Shown: positions 43,947 through 52,484 of the stretch, piece by piece | How positions within the stretch are numbered: position 1 is the stretch's first letter | Layout of the letters: each line of letters opens with the position of its first letter | NCBI GenBank assembly: GCA_038960095.1 | Contig: CP152425.1 | Location: 558,001 to 622,000 of the forward strand | DNA from: Symbiodolus clandestinus | GTDB taxonomy: Bacteria; Pseudomonadota; Gammaproteobacteria; Enterobacterales; G038960095 | Reading direction: 5' to 3' | Length of the DNA stretch: 64,000 nt | Position numbers and translations under genes: made by a program | The notes under the pieces: model-generated | Told to the model about the DNA's origin: nothing | Seen by the model: only the letters and a program-made list of their open reading frames with translations | The model's database searches: none

Positions 43947-44333
43947 TTAATGGAACCAGCTGGAAGTCCAAGCAAGCACAGGATGGGCCGCCATAATGGA
44001 GGCTTTCCAGGCGGCCAGACCTGCCGGGATGCCTGCTGACACTCCTACAGTGGCTCCAATCACACAGCCGACTAAAGTGCATTGTGTCATCACCGGCAGC
44101 CATCGGCGTAAAGTTTCTCCCGGATGATCAGCAACATGATCAAGCGTTTGAATCACTCGCTCTTTCAAACTAAGCGATGAAGAATATGTGGGTAAACTAG
44201 GATGATGCCGAATTAAATTGCTAGAGGTAGCTTGCCAGTGAGGTAATTTTTCTGGAAGCTGTTCATGGAAAATGGGTAGTGAAGCAAGGTTTCTGGCAGA
44301 ATACCCATAGCTTAAACTGCTTGTATCTATCAT
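43947..44333 (-). CDS. Orphan 128-residue protein with glycine-rich membrane segment
   Basis: Not recognised. A disordered N-terminus (about residues 1-55), a short amphipathic helix (SLKERVIQTLDHVADHPGET) and a C-terminal glycine-zipper-like membrane segment (LVGCVIGATVGVSAGIPAGL). It ends AWKASIMAAHPVLAW. It lies 76 bases upstream of the 304-residue gene on the same strand and the two are probably co-expressed. Confidence 0.55.
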   Translation of the reverse strand: MIDTSSLSYGYSARNLASLPIFHEQLPEKLPHWQATSSNLIRHHPSLPTYSSSLSLKERVIQTLDHVADHPGETLRRWLPVMTQCTLVGCVIGATVGVSAGIPAGLAAWKASIMAAHPVLAWTSSWFH

Positions 44334-44529
44334 AGTAACTCCTAAAGCTATCTACGAAAGCGATTTAATTTAATGACATCATAACCGCAATCGAACAGAG
44401 AGATAGGTTAGGGTTTATACGGGTTTTAGACGGCTGATTAAACCGCGGGTTTAATCCTGCACAACCCATAGGAAAAACTATCTGTTGTTTGTATAATGCC
44501 CCGTAAATTTTTGGATGAGATACTGAAGC

Positions 44530-44967
44530 ATGATAACCTTAGAACACACTCTATCGATCATCAAACCAGACGCGATGTGCCAGGCTTTGACGGGAGCAAT
44601 CTATACGCGGTTCACTGCGGCTGGCTTACAAATAGTTGGAGCGCAGCTGACGCAGTTCGATCGCCAACGAGCCCAAGGCTTTTATGCCGAGCATCAAGGT
44701 AAGAGTTTTTTCCCTGAACTGGTCAATTTCATGATCTCCGGTCCCATTATGGTGCAAGTGCTTGCCGGTCAAGCAGCCATACGGCGCTACCGCGAGCTGA
44801 TGGGTGCAACCAATCCTGCCCAGGCTTTGGCAGGGACGTTACGCGCCGATTATGGAGCCGGCATTCAGGAGAATGCCGTACATGGCTCTGACTCGCCCGA
44901 GAGTGCTGCACGTGAGATTGCCTATTTCTTTCAAGCACGCAATGACGGCTATTACCATGCCATTTGA
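44530..44967 (+). CDS. ndk: Nucleoside diphosphate kinase
   Basis: Ndk balances nucleoside triphosphates through a phosphohistidine. Conserved: LEHTLSIIKPDA at the start, SGPIMVQVLAGQAAI, GATNPAQALAGTLRADYG and the active-site NAVHGSDSPESA. 145 residues is normal. The segment MCQALTGAIYTRFTAAGLQI is slightly divergent. It is followed by rlmN, as in many gammaproteobacteria. Confidence 0.96.
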   Translation: MITLEHTLSIIKPDAMCQALTGAIYTRFTAAGLQIVGAQLTQFDRQRAQGFYAEHQGKSFFPELVNFMISGPIMVQVLAGQAAIRRYRELMGATNPAQALAGTLRADYGAGIQENAVHGSDSPESAAREIAYFFQARNDGYYHAI

Positions 44968-44989
44968 TAAAAGTATCGATTGATCACTG

Positions 44990-46222
44990 ATGGAACCCCT
45001 ACCATGCTTCTCTAAAAGCTTTGATCGGCGTTTAGCTGAAACAGCCACCTTGAATGGCAGCTGCTCTGTGCATTCTAACGTCACCTCTGATAAAGTTAAT
45101 TTACTGGATTTTGATCGCCGGGCGCTTCAAAGATTTTTTCAACAGCTTGGGGAAAAAGCGTTTCGAGCTGATCAGGTCATGCAATGGATCTACCAGCGTG
45201 GCTGTACCGATTTTACGGCCATGAGCAACTTGAATCGGCCATTGCAGCAGCGGCTACAAGCGCTAGCGGTGATTCAAGCACCCACCATTAATAGTGAGCA
45301 GCAAGCCAGTGACGGGACAATAAAGTGGTCGATAGCGGTGGGAGAGCAGCGGGTTGAGACGGTCTATATTCCAGAAAAACATCGAGGAACCCTCTGCATC
45401 TCTTCTCAGGTGGGCTGTGCTTTGGCCTGCAGCTTCTGTTCGACGGCCCAGCAGGGCTTCAACCGCAATTTACGAGTCAATGAAATTATCGGTCAGTTAT
45501 GGCGCGCTACTGAGCGGTTAGGAGCTTTTTCTTCAGGTGGCCGTTTGCCGATCACCAATGTCGTGATGATGGGAATGGGTGAACCGCTGCTCAACGTTGC
45601 TAATGTAGTGCCGGCCATGAAAATTATGCTCGATAATTATGGCTTCGGGCTCTCTAAGCGGCGTTTAACACTTTCTACTTCTGGTGTAGTGCCAGCTTTA
45701 CAACAGCTAGCACAACAGATCGACGTTGCTTTAGCGATTTCTCTGCATGCTCCGGAAGATACTCTGCGTGATCAGTTAGTACCCATTAACCGTAAGTATA
45801 ATATCGGCAGCCTATTAACAACCGTTCGTCACTATTTGCAGCATTCAAAAGCCAATCAGGGACGAGTGACCATTGAATACGTCATGCTAGACCAGGTCAA
45901 CGATTCTGAGGCACAGGCCAAACAGTTGATTCGCTGTCTGCAAGGCACCCCGAGTAAAATTAATCTGATCCCCTGGAACCCCTACCCTGGCGCTCCCTAT
46001 CGTTGTAGTACCCTTGATCGAATCAACCGATTTTCCGAGAAACTACAAGCCGCAGGTTTGATTGTCACGGTGCGTAAAACCCGGGGTGAAGATATTGATG
46101 CCGCTTGTGGCCAATTAGTCGGCACGGTGTTGGATCGCACTCAACGACAGAGCAAAAATCGGGAAAATGCCGCTCAACCTGGAATGGTAATCCCAATTAG
46201 TAATCACAGTCCTGATCGCTAA
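44990..46222 (+). CDS. rlmN: Dual-specificity rRNA/tRNA C2-adenosine methyltransferase
   Basis: RlmN is a radical SAM enzyme that methylates A2503 of 23S rRNA and A37 of some tRNAs. The cluster motif is CALACSFC; preceding ETVYIPEKHRGTLCISSQVG and following MGMGEPLLNVANVVPAM match the family, as does the C-terminal RKTRGEDIDAACGQL with the catalytic cysteine. 410 residues is slightly long because of an extra N-terminal segment (MEPLPCFSKSFDRRLAETAT); an internal start nearer SDKVNLLDFDRRALQ is possible. Confidence 0.95.
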   Translation: MEPLPCFSKSFDRRLAETATLNGSCSVHSNVTSDKVNLLDFDRRALQRFFQQLGEKAFRADQVMQWIYQRGCTDFTAMSNLNRPLQQRLQALAVIQAPTINSEQQASDGTIKWSIAVGEQRVETVYIPEKHRGTLCISSQVGCALACSFCSTAQQGFNRNLRVNEIIGQLWRATERLGAFSSGGRLPITNVVMMGMGEPLLNVANVVPAMKIMLDNYGFGLSKRRLTLSTSGVVPALQQLAQQIDVALAISLHAPEDTLRDQLVPINRKYNIGSLLTTVRHYLQHSKANQGRVTIEYVMLDQVNDSEAQAKQLIRCLQGTPSKINLIPWNPYPGAPYRCSTLDRINRFSEKLQAAGLIVTVRKTRGEDIDAACGQLVGTVLDRTQRQSKNRENAAQPGMVIPISNHSPDR

Positions 46223-46277
46223 CAGCTATTGAGTTAATCTAAACTTAATTCTCGGTTAAGTTAAGGCGCTTACTTAA

Positions 46278-46985
46278 ATGATGATGCGATTTCTAACAGG
46301 TGTCGGTTATCAATCCCTATTCAGCATTGTATTACTAGGACTATTGAGCAGCAGCTGTTCCTTAAGTGAACCGCGCGCAATGCTCAACCCAAGAGCAGCA
46401 GCGAAAGCTAGAATTCGTTTGGGGCTCGCCTACCTAGCACAAGGCGAGCTACCGCTCGCGCAGCAGAATTTAGAGCAGGCTTTACAGTATCAACCCAAAA
46501 ATTCCCAAGCGCTGCGTGCCATGGCTTACTATCAGCAACAGGCCGGTGAACCCCAATCCGCAAAAATCTACTATCAACAAGCACTACAGCAAACCCCCCG
46601 GGACGGCCAGTTACTCCATCAATATGCCGATTTTTTATGCCAGCAACGCTGCTATCCCGAGGCGCAACGCTATTTTACCGCAGCCTTGCAAGCACCCGGC
46701 TACACGCAAATGGCAGCCACTTTTCAGCAATCAGGCTTCTGCTACTTGCTGGCAGGAGACACCAGAGCGGCTAAACAGAAGTTAGAACGTGCCTTACGAC
46801 ACCATCCAGCGCAAAGTAAGGAATGGATTCGTTGGGCGCATCAAGCAGTCGATAAAGCTCAAATTCAGCAAGCCGCTGAGTTGCTGACCATTTACCACAC
46901 ATTACAACCTAATACGCCAGAGAGTCTCTATTTACAGCAGCGGATCGCGACTCGTTTAGCTGAACTACCGACTATCCAGCAGTAG
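46278..46985 (+). CDS. pilF: TPR lipoprotein, PilF/PilW family
   Basis: A lipoprotein signal (SIVLLGLLSSSCSLSEP, with the lipobox cysteine) is followed by four or five TPRs, such as ARIRLGLAYLAQGELPLAQQ NLEQAL and PQSAKIYYQQALQQTPRDGQ. PilF/PilW helps secretin assembly for type IV pili; in enterobacteria it is retained next to rlmN even without pili. The rodZ and ispG genes often seen after it are absent here, replaced by a toxin-antitoxin pair. Confidence 0.88.
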   Translation: MMMRFLTGVGYQSLFSIVLLGLLSSSCSLSEPRAMLNPRAAAKARIRLGLAYLAQGELPLAQQNLEQALQYQPKNSQALRAMAYYQQQAGEPQSAKIYYQQALQQTPRDGQLLHQYADFLCQQRCYPEAQRYFTAALQAPGYTQMAATFQQSGFCYLLAGDTRAAKQKLERALRHHPAQSKEWIRWAHQAVDKAQIQQAAELLTIYHTLQPNTPESLYLQQRIATRLAELPTIQQ

Positions 46986-47096
46986 CGGATGGATTTCGTA
47001 ATCCCTACAGTTTATGACATACCTGAAGATCATTTGCCATAACGAATTCAAAATAATAAAATGAATGCAGTGAAGTCATTTTACAAAGGTGATGCA

Positions 47097-47351
47097 ATGG
47101 CAATGCTGACAGTACGTAATCTACCTGATGACGTGCACCGTGCGTTACGGGTACGAGCGGCTCAACATGGGCACAGCACCGAGGCTGAGGTTCGAGAGAT
47201 TCTGGCAATGGCAGTTAGGCCACAAACACGTGTTCGCATGGGTGAGTCCTTGGCGGCATTAGGCCGTGAGATCGGCCTGACTAACGAGGATTTTGAGATC
47301 TTTGACCAGGCAAAAGACAAGCTGCCGGCCGAGCCACTGAGATTTGAATGA
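47097..47351 (+). CDS. FitA-type antitoxin (ribbon-helix-helix)
   Basis: About 84 residues. LTVRNLPDDVHRALRVRAAQ then HGHSTEAEVREILAMAV is the Arc/MetJ-type ribbon-helix-helix fold of FitA/VapB. Its C-terminal tail should cover the toxin active site. ATG 47097 has AAGGTG five bases upstream. Its stop overlaps the toxin start (ATGA). Confidence 0.93.
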   Translation: MAMLTVRNLPDDVHRALRVRAAQHGHSTEAEVREILAMAVRPQTRVRMGESLAALGREIGLTNEDFEIFDQAKDKLPAEPLRFE

Positions 47352-47764
47352 TCGTCCTCGACACTAACGTTATTTCCGAAGCAATGAAGCCTGAATCGCA
47401 TCCGAACGTGCGGTCCTGGCTGGATACTCAGGTCGTCGAAACGTTATATCTGTCCAGCGTGACACTGGCTGAGTTACTGTTTGGCATAGCGGCGCTCCCA
47501 GGCGGTAAGCGAAAGGATAGGCTGGCACAGACCCTTAACGGCCTGATAGGATTATTTAGAGGTAGAGTGCTGCCATTCGATATCGATGCGGCACAGTGCT
47601 ATGCCGAGCTAGCTGTGACGGCTAAGGTGGGCGGGCGAGGATTTCCAACCCCCGATGGTTACATTGCAGCGATTGCGGTTTCTCGGGATTTCCTCGTAGC
47701 ATCACGCGACCTGGCACCCTATAAGTCAGCAGGTGTACCAGTCATTAATCCGTGGAAAGCATAG
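47348..47764 (+). CDS. FitB/VapC-type PIN-domain toxin
   Basis: 138 residues: MIVLDTNVISEAMKPE, SSVTLAELLFGIAALPGGKR and PDGYIAAIAVSRDFLVASRD supply the PIN-domain acidic residues. VapC-type toxins cleave tRNA or rRNA. Coupled to its antitoxin and apparently intact. The pair is placed between core genes, suggesting lateral acquisition. Confidence 0.94.
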   Translation: MIVLDTNVISEAMKPESHPNVRSWLDTQVVETLYLSSVTLAELLFGIAALPGGKRKDRLAQTLNGLIGLFRGRVLPFDIDAAQCYAELAVTAKVGGRGFPTPDGYIAAIAVSRDFLVASRDLAPYKSAGVPVINPWKA

Positions 47765-47856
47765 CGAATTTCGGTAGTGCCTCTGACTGGTTGTTCTGCT
47801 AGGATACTTGCCAAAACAAGGGGTTATTCAGATGGCAGTAATAGCGGTCGACCGCC

Positions 47857-50688
47857 TCAAGCCATTAATAAAGGTTTTAAAAATCGGCCTGTATGCGAAT
47901 GTGAGATTTCGGCCACTCGTTCAGGTGTACCGGCCACTACAATCTGACCCCCACCACTCCCACCTTCAGGACCTAAATCAACAATCCAATCAGCTGTCTT
48001 GATAACATCCAGGTTATGCTCAATGACCACAATAGTGTTTCCCTGATCACGCAATCGATGCAGCACCGCTAACAGTTGTTGAATATCGGCAAAGTGTAGC
48101 CCTGTTGTGGGTTCATCCAGAATGTAGAGGGTCTGCCCACTCGCTCGCTTGGCTAATTCACGAGATAACTTAAGCCGCTGCGCTTCCCCGCCAGACAACG
48201 TGGTCGCCGCCTGCCCTAAGGACAGGTAGGAGAGCCCGACATCAATCAAGGTCTGTAACCGACGGATCAATACCGGAATAGCAGCAAAAAAATCATAAGC
48301 CTGAGACACCGTCATTTCCAGGATTTGATGGATAGTATAACCTTTATAGGTAATCTCTAAAGTTTCACGGTTATAACGCTTTCCCTGGCATTGATCACAG
48401 GCCACGTAAATATCGGGTAAAAAATGCATTTCTACTCGGATCACCCCATCGCCTTGGCATGCTTCACAACGTCCTCCTTTCACATTAAAGCTAAAGCGTC
48501 CAGGCGAATATCCGCGTGTCCGTGCCTCCGGCACACCTGCAAACAGTTCACGAATTGGCGTTAATAATCCCGTATAAGTCGCTGGGTTAGAGCGTGGAGT
48601 GCGTCCAATTGGGCTTTGATCAATCGCAATCACTGAATCAATCTGCTGTAACCCTTCAATCGCCTCATAAGGCGCCGGCTGGCTATCCATAGCCTGCTTT
48701 AACCGCTGCTGGACTAAGGGTAATAGCGTACGACCAATCAAAGTTGATTTTCCAGAGCCGGAGACTCCTGTAATGCAGCTTAATAACCCAACCGGCAAAT
48801 TCAACGTCACGCGCTGTAAATTATGGCCGCTGGCACCTCGTAAACTAATGATTTTTTGGGGATCAGCAGCCACTCGTTGTTTAGGAATTACAATGCTCCG
48901 TTCTCCGGAAAGAAATTGCCCTGTTAATGACTCTGGTACCGCTATAATTTCCGCTACGCTGCCTTGGGCAACTAACTCTCCCCCTTGCAGCCCGGCGCCA
49001 GGGCCAATATCAATAACGTGATCAGCGACCCGAATTGCCTCTTCATCATGCTCAACCACAATCACCGTGTTGCCTAAGTCTCGTAAGCGAAATAGTGCTT
49101 CTAATAACCGTGCATTATCTCGTTGATGTAAACCAATAGAAGGTTCATCCAGCACATACATGACGCCAACTAATCCGGAACCGATTTGGCTGGCCAACCG
49201 AATACGTTGCGTTTCTCCCCCCGATAAACTATCAGCAGCTCGCCCCAGGGTTAAGTAGTCTAGGCCCACTTGCACTAAAAAATGCAAACGATCGCTCACG
49301 GTGATCAGAATTTTATTGGCTATCTCAGCCCGCTGTCCCGACAAGTTTAACCGCTGAAAGAAGCTTAATAGCTCGCCAATACTCATCTGTACCATCTGCG
49401 GCAGTGTTGTATCACTTAAAAATACATGCCGTGCACCCTCTTGAAGCCGAGTGCCTTGACAACTTTCACAACGTTGTTGTTTGAGATATTGCGCTAAGTT
49501 TTCTCGCACTGCGAGGGATTCTGTCTCATGGTAACGACGCTCCATGGTCGGAATAACCCCTTCAAAAAATCGCAGTGGCCGCTGTTTATTATTTGCTAGG
49601 CCTAAGTGATGACACAAACTGGAGGTTACCGCCGATGATCCATAAAGGATCAGTTGATTGATAGCTGCCGGCAACTGATTAAAGGGGAGGTTAATATCAA
49701 ATTGGTAATCGTTTGCTAACTGCGTCAGCAGCTGAAAGTAGAAGTGGTTTCGACGATCCCAACCTCGAATAGCACCAGCCGCTAAGGATAGTTCAGGGTT
49801 TGCCACCACCTGCTCAACATCGAAACGCTGCTGTACACCCAAACCATCACAAACCCGACAAGCACCCGCCGGATTATTAAATGAAAATAGGCGAGGTTCT
49901 AACTCGCTTAAGGTATAGCCGCAATCGGGACAACTAAAATGGGCCGAAAACAGTAGCTTTGAAAATTGATCATCATCCATATCAGTGATCCAGGCCAATC
50001 CATCGGAAAGCACCAATGCCGTTTCAAACGATTCTGCCAACCGCTGTTTTAATTCTAGATGCGGCCTAAAACGGTCAACCACCACCTCAATTGAGTGAGT
50101 TTTACCCGGCACTAATGGCGGTACCTCCGTGATCGGGTACAGCTGCCCATCGACTCGTATTCGGTTATAACCTTGACGCAGTAGATCGGCGATCAACTGG
50201 CTATGCTCCCCTTTGCGCTGCCGCACCACCGGAGCTAATAATAACAACCTCCGTTGTTCAGGCAAGGTTAATACCTGATCGACCATCTGACTCACCGTCT
50301 GCACGGCTAATGAGACGCCATGACTGGGGCACCGGGGCTCACCCGCTCGTGCAAACAGTAAACGTAAATAGTCATAAATTTCCGTCATGGTCCCTACTGT
50401 TGAGCGCGGATTATGAGATCGAGACTTCTGCTCTATAGAGATGGCTGGCGATAACCCTTCAATGGCATCAACGTCAGGTTTCTCCATCAGCGATAGAAAT
50501 TGTCGTGCATAAGCGGAAAGTGACTCCACATAGCGACGCTGCCCTTCCGCATACAAGGTATCAAAGGCTAACGAAGATTTCCCCGATCCGGAAAGACCGG
50601 TAATCACCACTAATTTATCGCGTGGGATCGACAGACTGATGTTTTTAAGGTTATGTGTTCGTGCACCTTGTACTTTAATATTATCCAT
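47857..50688 (-). CDS. uvrA: UvrABC excinuclease subunit A
   Basis: UvrA recognises DNA damage for nucleotide excision repair. Two ABC ATPase halves: Walker A sites GLSGSGKSSLAFDTLYAEGQ and GVSGSGKSTLIG, signatures LSGGETQRIRLASQIG and LSGGEAQRLKLSRELAK, zinc-finger cysteines (CPDCGYTLSE with CRVCDGLG; CEACQGDG with CDQCQGKR). 943 residues is normal. It is divergent from ssb, as in E. coli. Confidence 0.98.
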   Translation of the reverse strand: MDNIKVQGARTHNLKNISLSIPRDKLVVITGLSGSGKSSLAFDTLYAEGQRRYVESLSAYARQFLSLMEKPDVDAIEGLSPAISIEQKSRSHNPRSTVGTMTEIYDYLRLLFARAGEPRCPSHGVSLAVQTVSQMVDQVLTLPEQRRLLLLAPVVRQRKGEHSQLIADLLRQGYNRIRVDGQLYPITEVPPLVPGKTHSIEVVVDRFRPHLELKQRLAESFETALVLSDGLAWITDMDDDQFSKLLFSAHFSCPDCGYTLSELEPRLFSFNNPAGACRVCDGLGVQQRFDVEQVVANPELSLAAGAIRGWDRRNHFYFQLLTQLANDYQFDINLPFNQLPAAINQLILYGSSAVTSSLCHHLGLANNKQRPLRFFEGVIPTMERRYHETESLAVRENLAQYLKQQRCESCQGTRLQEGARHVFLSDTTLPQMVQMSIGELLSFFQRLNLSGQRAEIANKILITVSDRLHFLVQVGLDYLTLGRAADSLSGGETQRIRLASQIGSGLVGVMYVLDEPSIGLHQRDNARLLEALFRLRDLGNTVIVVEHDEEAIRVADHVIDIGPGAGLQGGELVAQGSVAEIIAVPESLTGQFLSGERSIVIPKQRVAADPQKIISLRGASGHNLQRVTLNLPVGLLSCITGVSGSGKSTLIGRTLLPLVQQRLKQAMDSQPAPYEAIEGLQQIDSVIAIDQSPIGRTPRSNPATYTGLLTPIRELFAGVPEARTRGYSPGRFSFNVKGGRCEACQGDGVIRVEMHFLPDIYVACDQCQGKRYNRETLEITYKGYTIHQILEMTVSQAYDFFAAIPVLIRRLQTLIDVGLSYLSLGQAATTLSGGEAQRLKLSRELAKRASGQTLYILDEPTTGLHFADIQQLLAVLHRLRDQGNTIVVIEHNLDVIKTADWIVDLGPEGGSGGGQIVVAGTPERVAEISHSHTGRFLKPLLMA

Positions 50689-50982
50689 AGAGTAAGATTA
50701 ATCACCGTAAGCAAAACTGATCCGCACAGTGACAGGTTTTGAAGGCATTGGATTATTTACTTCTTAAACTCTGTTATATCAGATACCTGTCGCCCGATCA
50801 CTGCAACTTAATATAGTATACTGCATCTGCTTTGGTGAATAACCGTTTATTCCTTTACCTTGCAAAATGGCTGATTAGGATCTTTCCAGAGCGAACGATG
50901 GCTAAAGCAGGTAATTGGTATTGAAATATGTTATTATTAATCAAAACTTGTTTTGATTGACTCAACGGCATAGGAGAGAGCT

Positions 50983-51483
50983 GTGGCACGAGGCGGTGTA
51001 AATAAAGTCATCCTAATTGGTAACCTGGGACAAGATCCAGAGATGCGTTACATGCCCAATGGAACACCAGTGGCTAACCTCCGGCTAGCCACTTCAGAAA
51101 GTTGGCGCGATAAAAACAGCGGGGAGCAAAAGGAGTTGACCGAATGGCATCGTGTGGTGCTTTACCGGCGCCTAGCGGAAATTTCTGGAGAGTATTTGCG
51201 CAAAGGCGCTAAAGTTTATATTGAAGGGCGATTGCGTACTCGCAAGTGGCAAGATCAGAGTGGCCAAGAGCGTTACACAACTGAAATACAAGGCGATACC
51301 TTGCAAATGTTAGACAGTCGCCACTCAGGGGGAACACAAACGTTTTCAGCAACCAGCAATCCTGATAACACTCCACCGGATCACTATCCCAGTCCCACAA
51401 AAGGCCGTTCTCCATCAGCATCTCCTGTAGAGATAGCGCCTGACGATCCGTTAATTGATTTCGATGACACGATTCCTTTTTGA
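50983..51483 (+). CDS. ssb: Single-stranded DNA-binding protein
   Basis: An OB-fold (ARGGVNKVILIGNLGQDPEM and TEWHRVVLYRRLAEISGEYL), a short disordered linker and the acidic tip DFDDTIPF that recruits repair proteins. 166 residues is normal. Starts at GTG with AGGAGAG upstream. The 290-base uvrA-ssb interval holds CTGCAACTTAATATAG near 50800, an imperfect LexA-type site. Confidence 0.97.
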   Translation: MARGGVNKVILIGNLGQDPEMRYMPNGTPVANLRLATSESWRDKNSGEQKELTEWHRVVLYRRLAEISGEYLRKGAKVYIEGRLRTRKWQDQSGQERYTTEIQGDTLQMLDSRHSGGTQTFSATSNPDNTPPDHYPSPTKGRSPSASPVEIAPDDPLIDFDDTIPF

Positions 51484-51626
51484 AGCTAACGACTTAATCA
51501 ATAAGTTAAGCCATTGGTACCGTCAAATGGCTGTTTAAATAGCGTCTATTATTTATAAATTCGTTAAACTCAACTTAATAATAGCATTTCTAGAAAGTTG
51601 CGTGGCCAGGTGATTAAGGTAGTATC

Positions 51627-52484
51627 GTGTTTAACCGTTTTAAGATTATTTTACAGTATTTGCTACCAAAATATCTCCTCAGCCTCTTAGGCGGTTGGCT
51701 AGCCAATCGCCGTGCGGGGATACTAACTCGAGGTCTTATTCGCCTTTTTATCCGCTATTATAATATCGATCTACAAGAAGCTGCTCTTTCCCAAGTCAGC
51801 GATTACAACACCTTCAACCAATTTTTTACACGTTATCTGCATGCAGACGCCCGTCCGATAACCTGTGACGATCAGTGGTTGGTCCTCCCGGTTGATGGCT
51901 TTGTTAGTCAATTGGGTGACATCACCGAAAGCGGATTACTCCAGGCTAAAGGACACTATTACAGCTTAGAGCAATTGCTGGCCGGAGACCATAGCTTAAC
52001 CAAGCTTTTCCAAGGTGGAAAATTTGCTACACTGTACCTATCCCCCAGGGATTATCATCGCGTCCATATGCCTTGCGAGGCGGTTTTACAGAAGATGATT
52101 TACGTGCCAGGTAGCCGTTTTTCAGTGAGTAGCTTAACCGCTCAACATGTGCCTCAGCTATTTGCCAGAAATGAAAGGGTTATCACATTCTTCGATACCC
52201 AGTTTGGTCCTATGGTGCAAATTTTGGTGGGTGCAATGGTTGTCGGTAGCATTCAGGTAGTCTGGGCTGGACAAGTCTGCTCATGGGCAGGGAATATTAC
52301 ACAGTGGGATTACTCGGGAGAAAAAAATTCACCGATTAATCTACCACGAGGTAGTGAGATGGGCCACTTTAGTTTAGGATCAACGGTCATTAACTTATTT
52401 GCTAACCCTCAATTATCCTTTGAAGAGATGCTAATTCCAGGTCAAGCCATCAAATTAGGTAATAAGTATGCTAAGTGCCTATGA
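51627..52484 (+). CDS. psd: Phosphatidylserine decarboxylase proenzyme
   Basis: Psd makes phosphatidylethanolamine in the inner membrane. Self-cleavage occurs at the LGST motif, visible in EMGHFSLGSTVINLF; YLSPRDYHRVHMPCEA and FFDTQFGPMVQILVGAMVVG are family motifs. 285 residues is normal. It starts at GTG 51627 with AAGGT upstream. Its 3' end overlaps mscM by 17 bases. Confidence 0.97.
   Translation: MFNRFKIILQYLLPKYLLSLLGGWLANRRAGILTRGLIRLFIRYYNIDLQEAALSQVSDYNTFNQFFTRYLHADARPITCDDQWLVLPVDGFVSQLGDITESGLLQAKGHYYSLEQLLAGDHSLTKLFQGGKFATLYLSPRDYHRVHMPCEAVLQKMIYVPGSRFSVSSLTAQHVPQLFARNERVITFFDTQFGPMVQILVGAMVVGSIQVVWAGQVCSWAGNITQWDYSGEKNSPINLPRGSEMGHFSLGSTVINLFANPQLSFEEMLIPGQAIKLGNKYAKCL

Noticed and set aside
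50798..50813. LexA box between uvrA and ssb (CTGCAACTTAATATAG).
   Set aside because: It departs from CTG-N10-CAG at the last triplet, so I did not list it as a feature although SOS control of uvrA would be expected.
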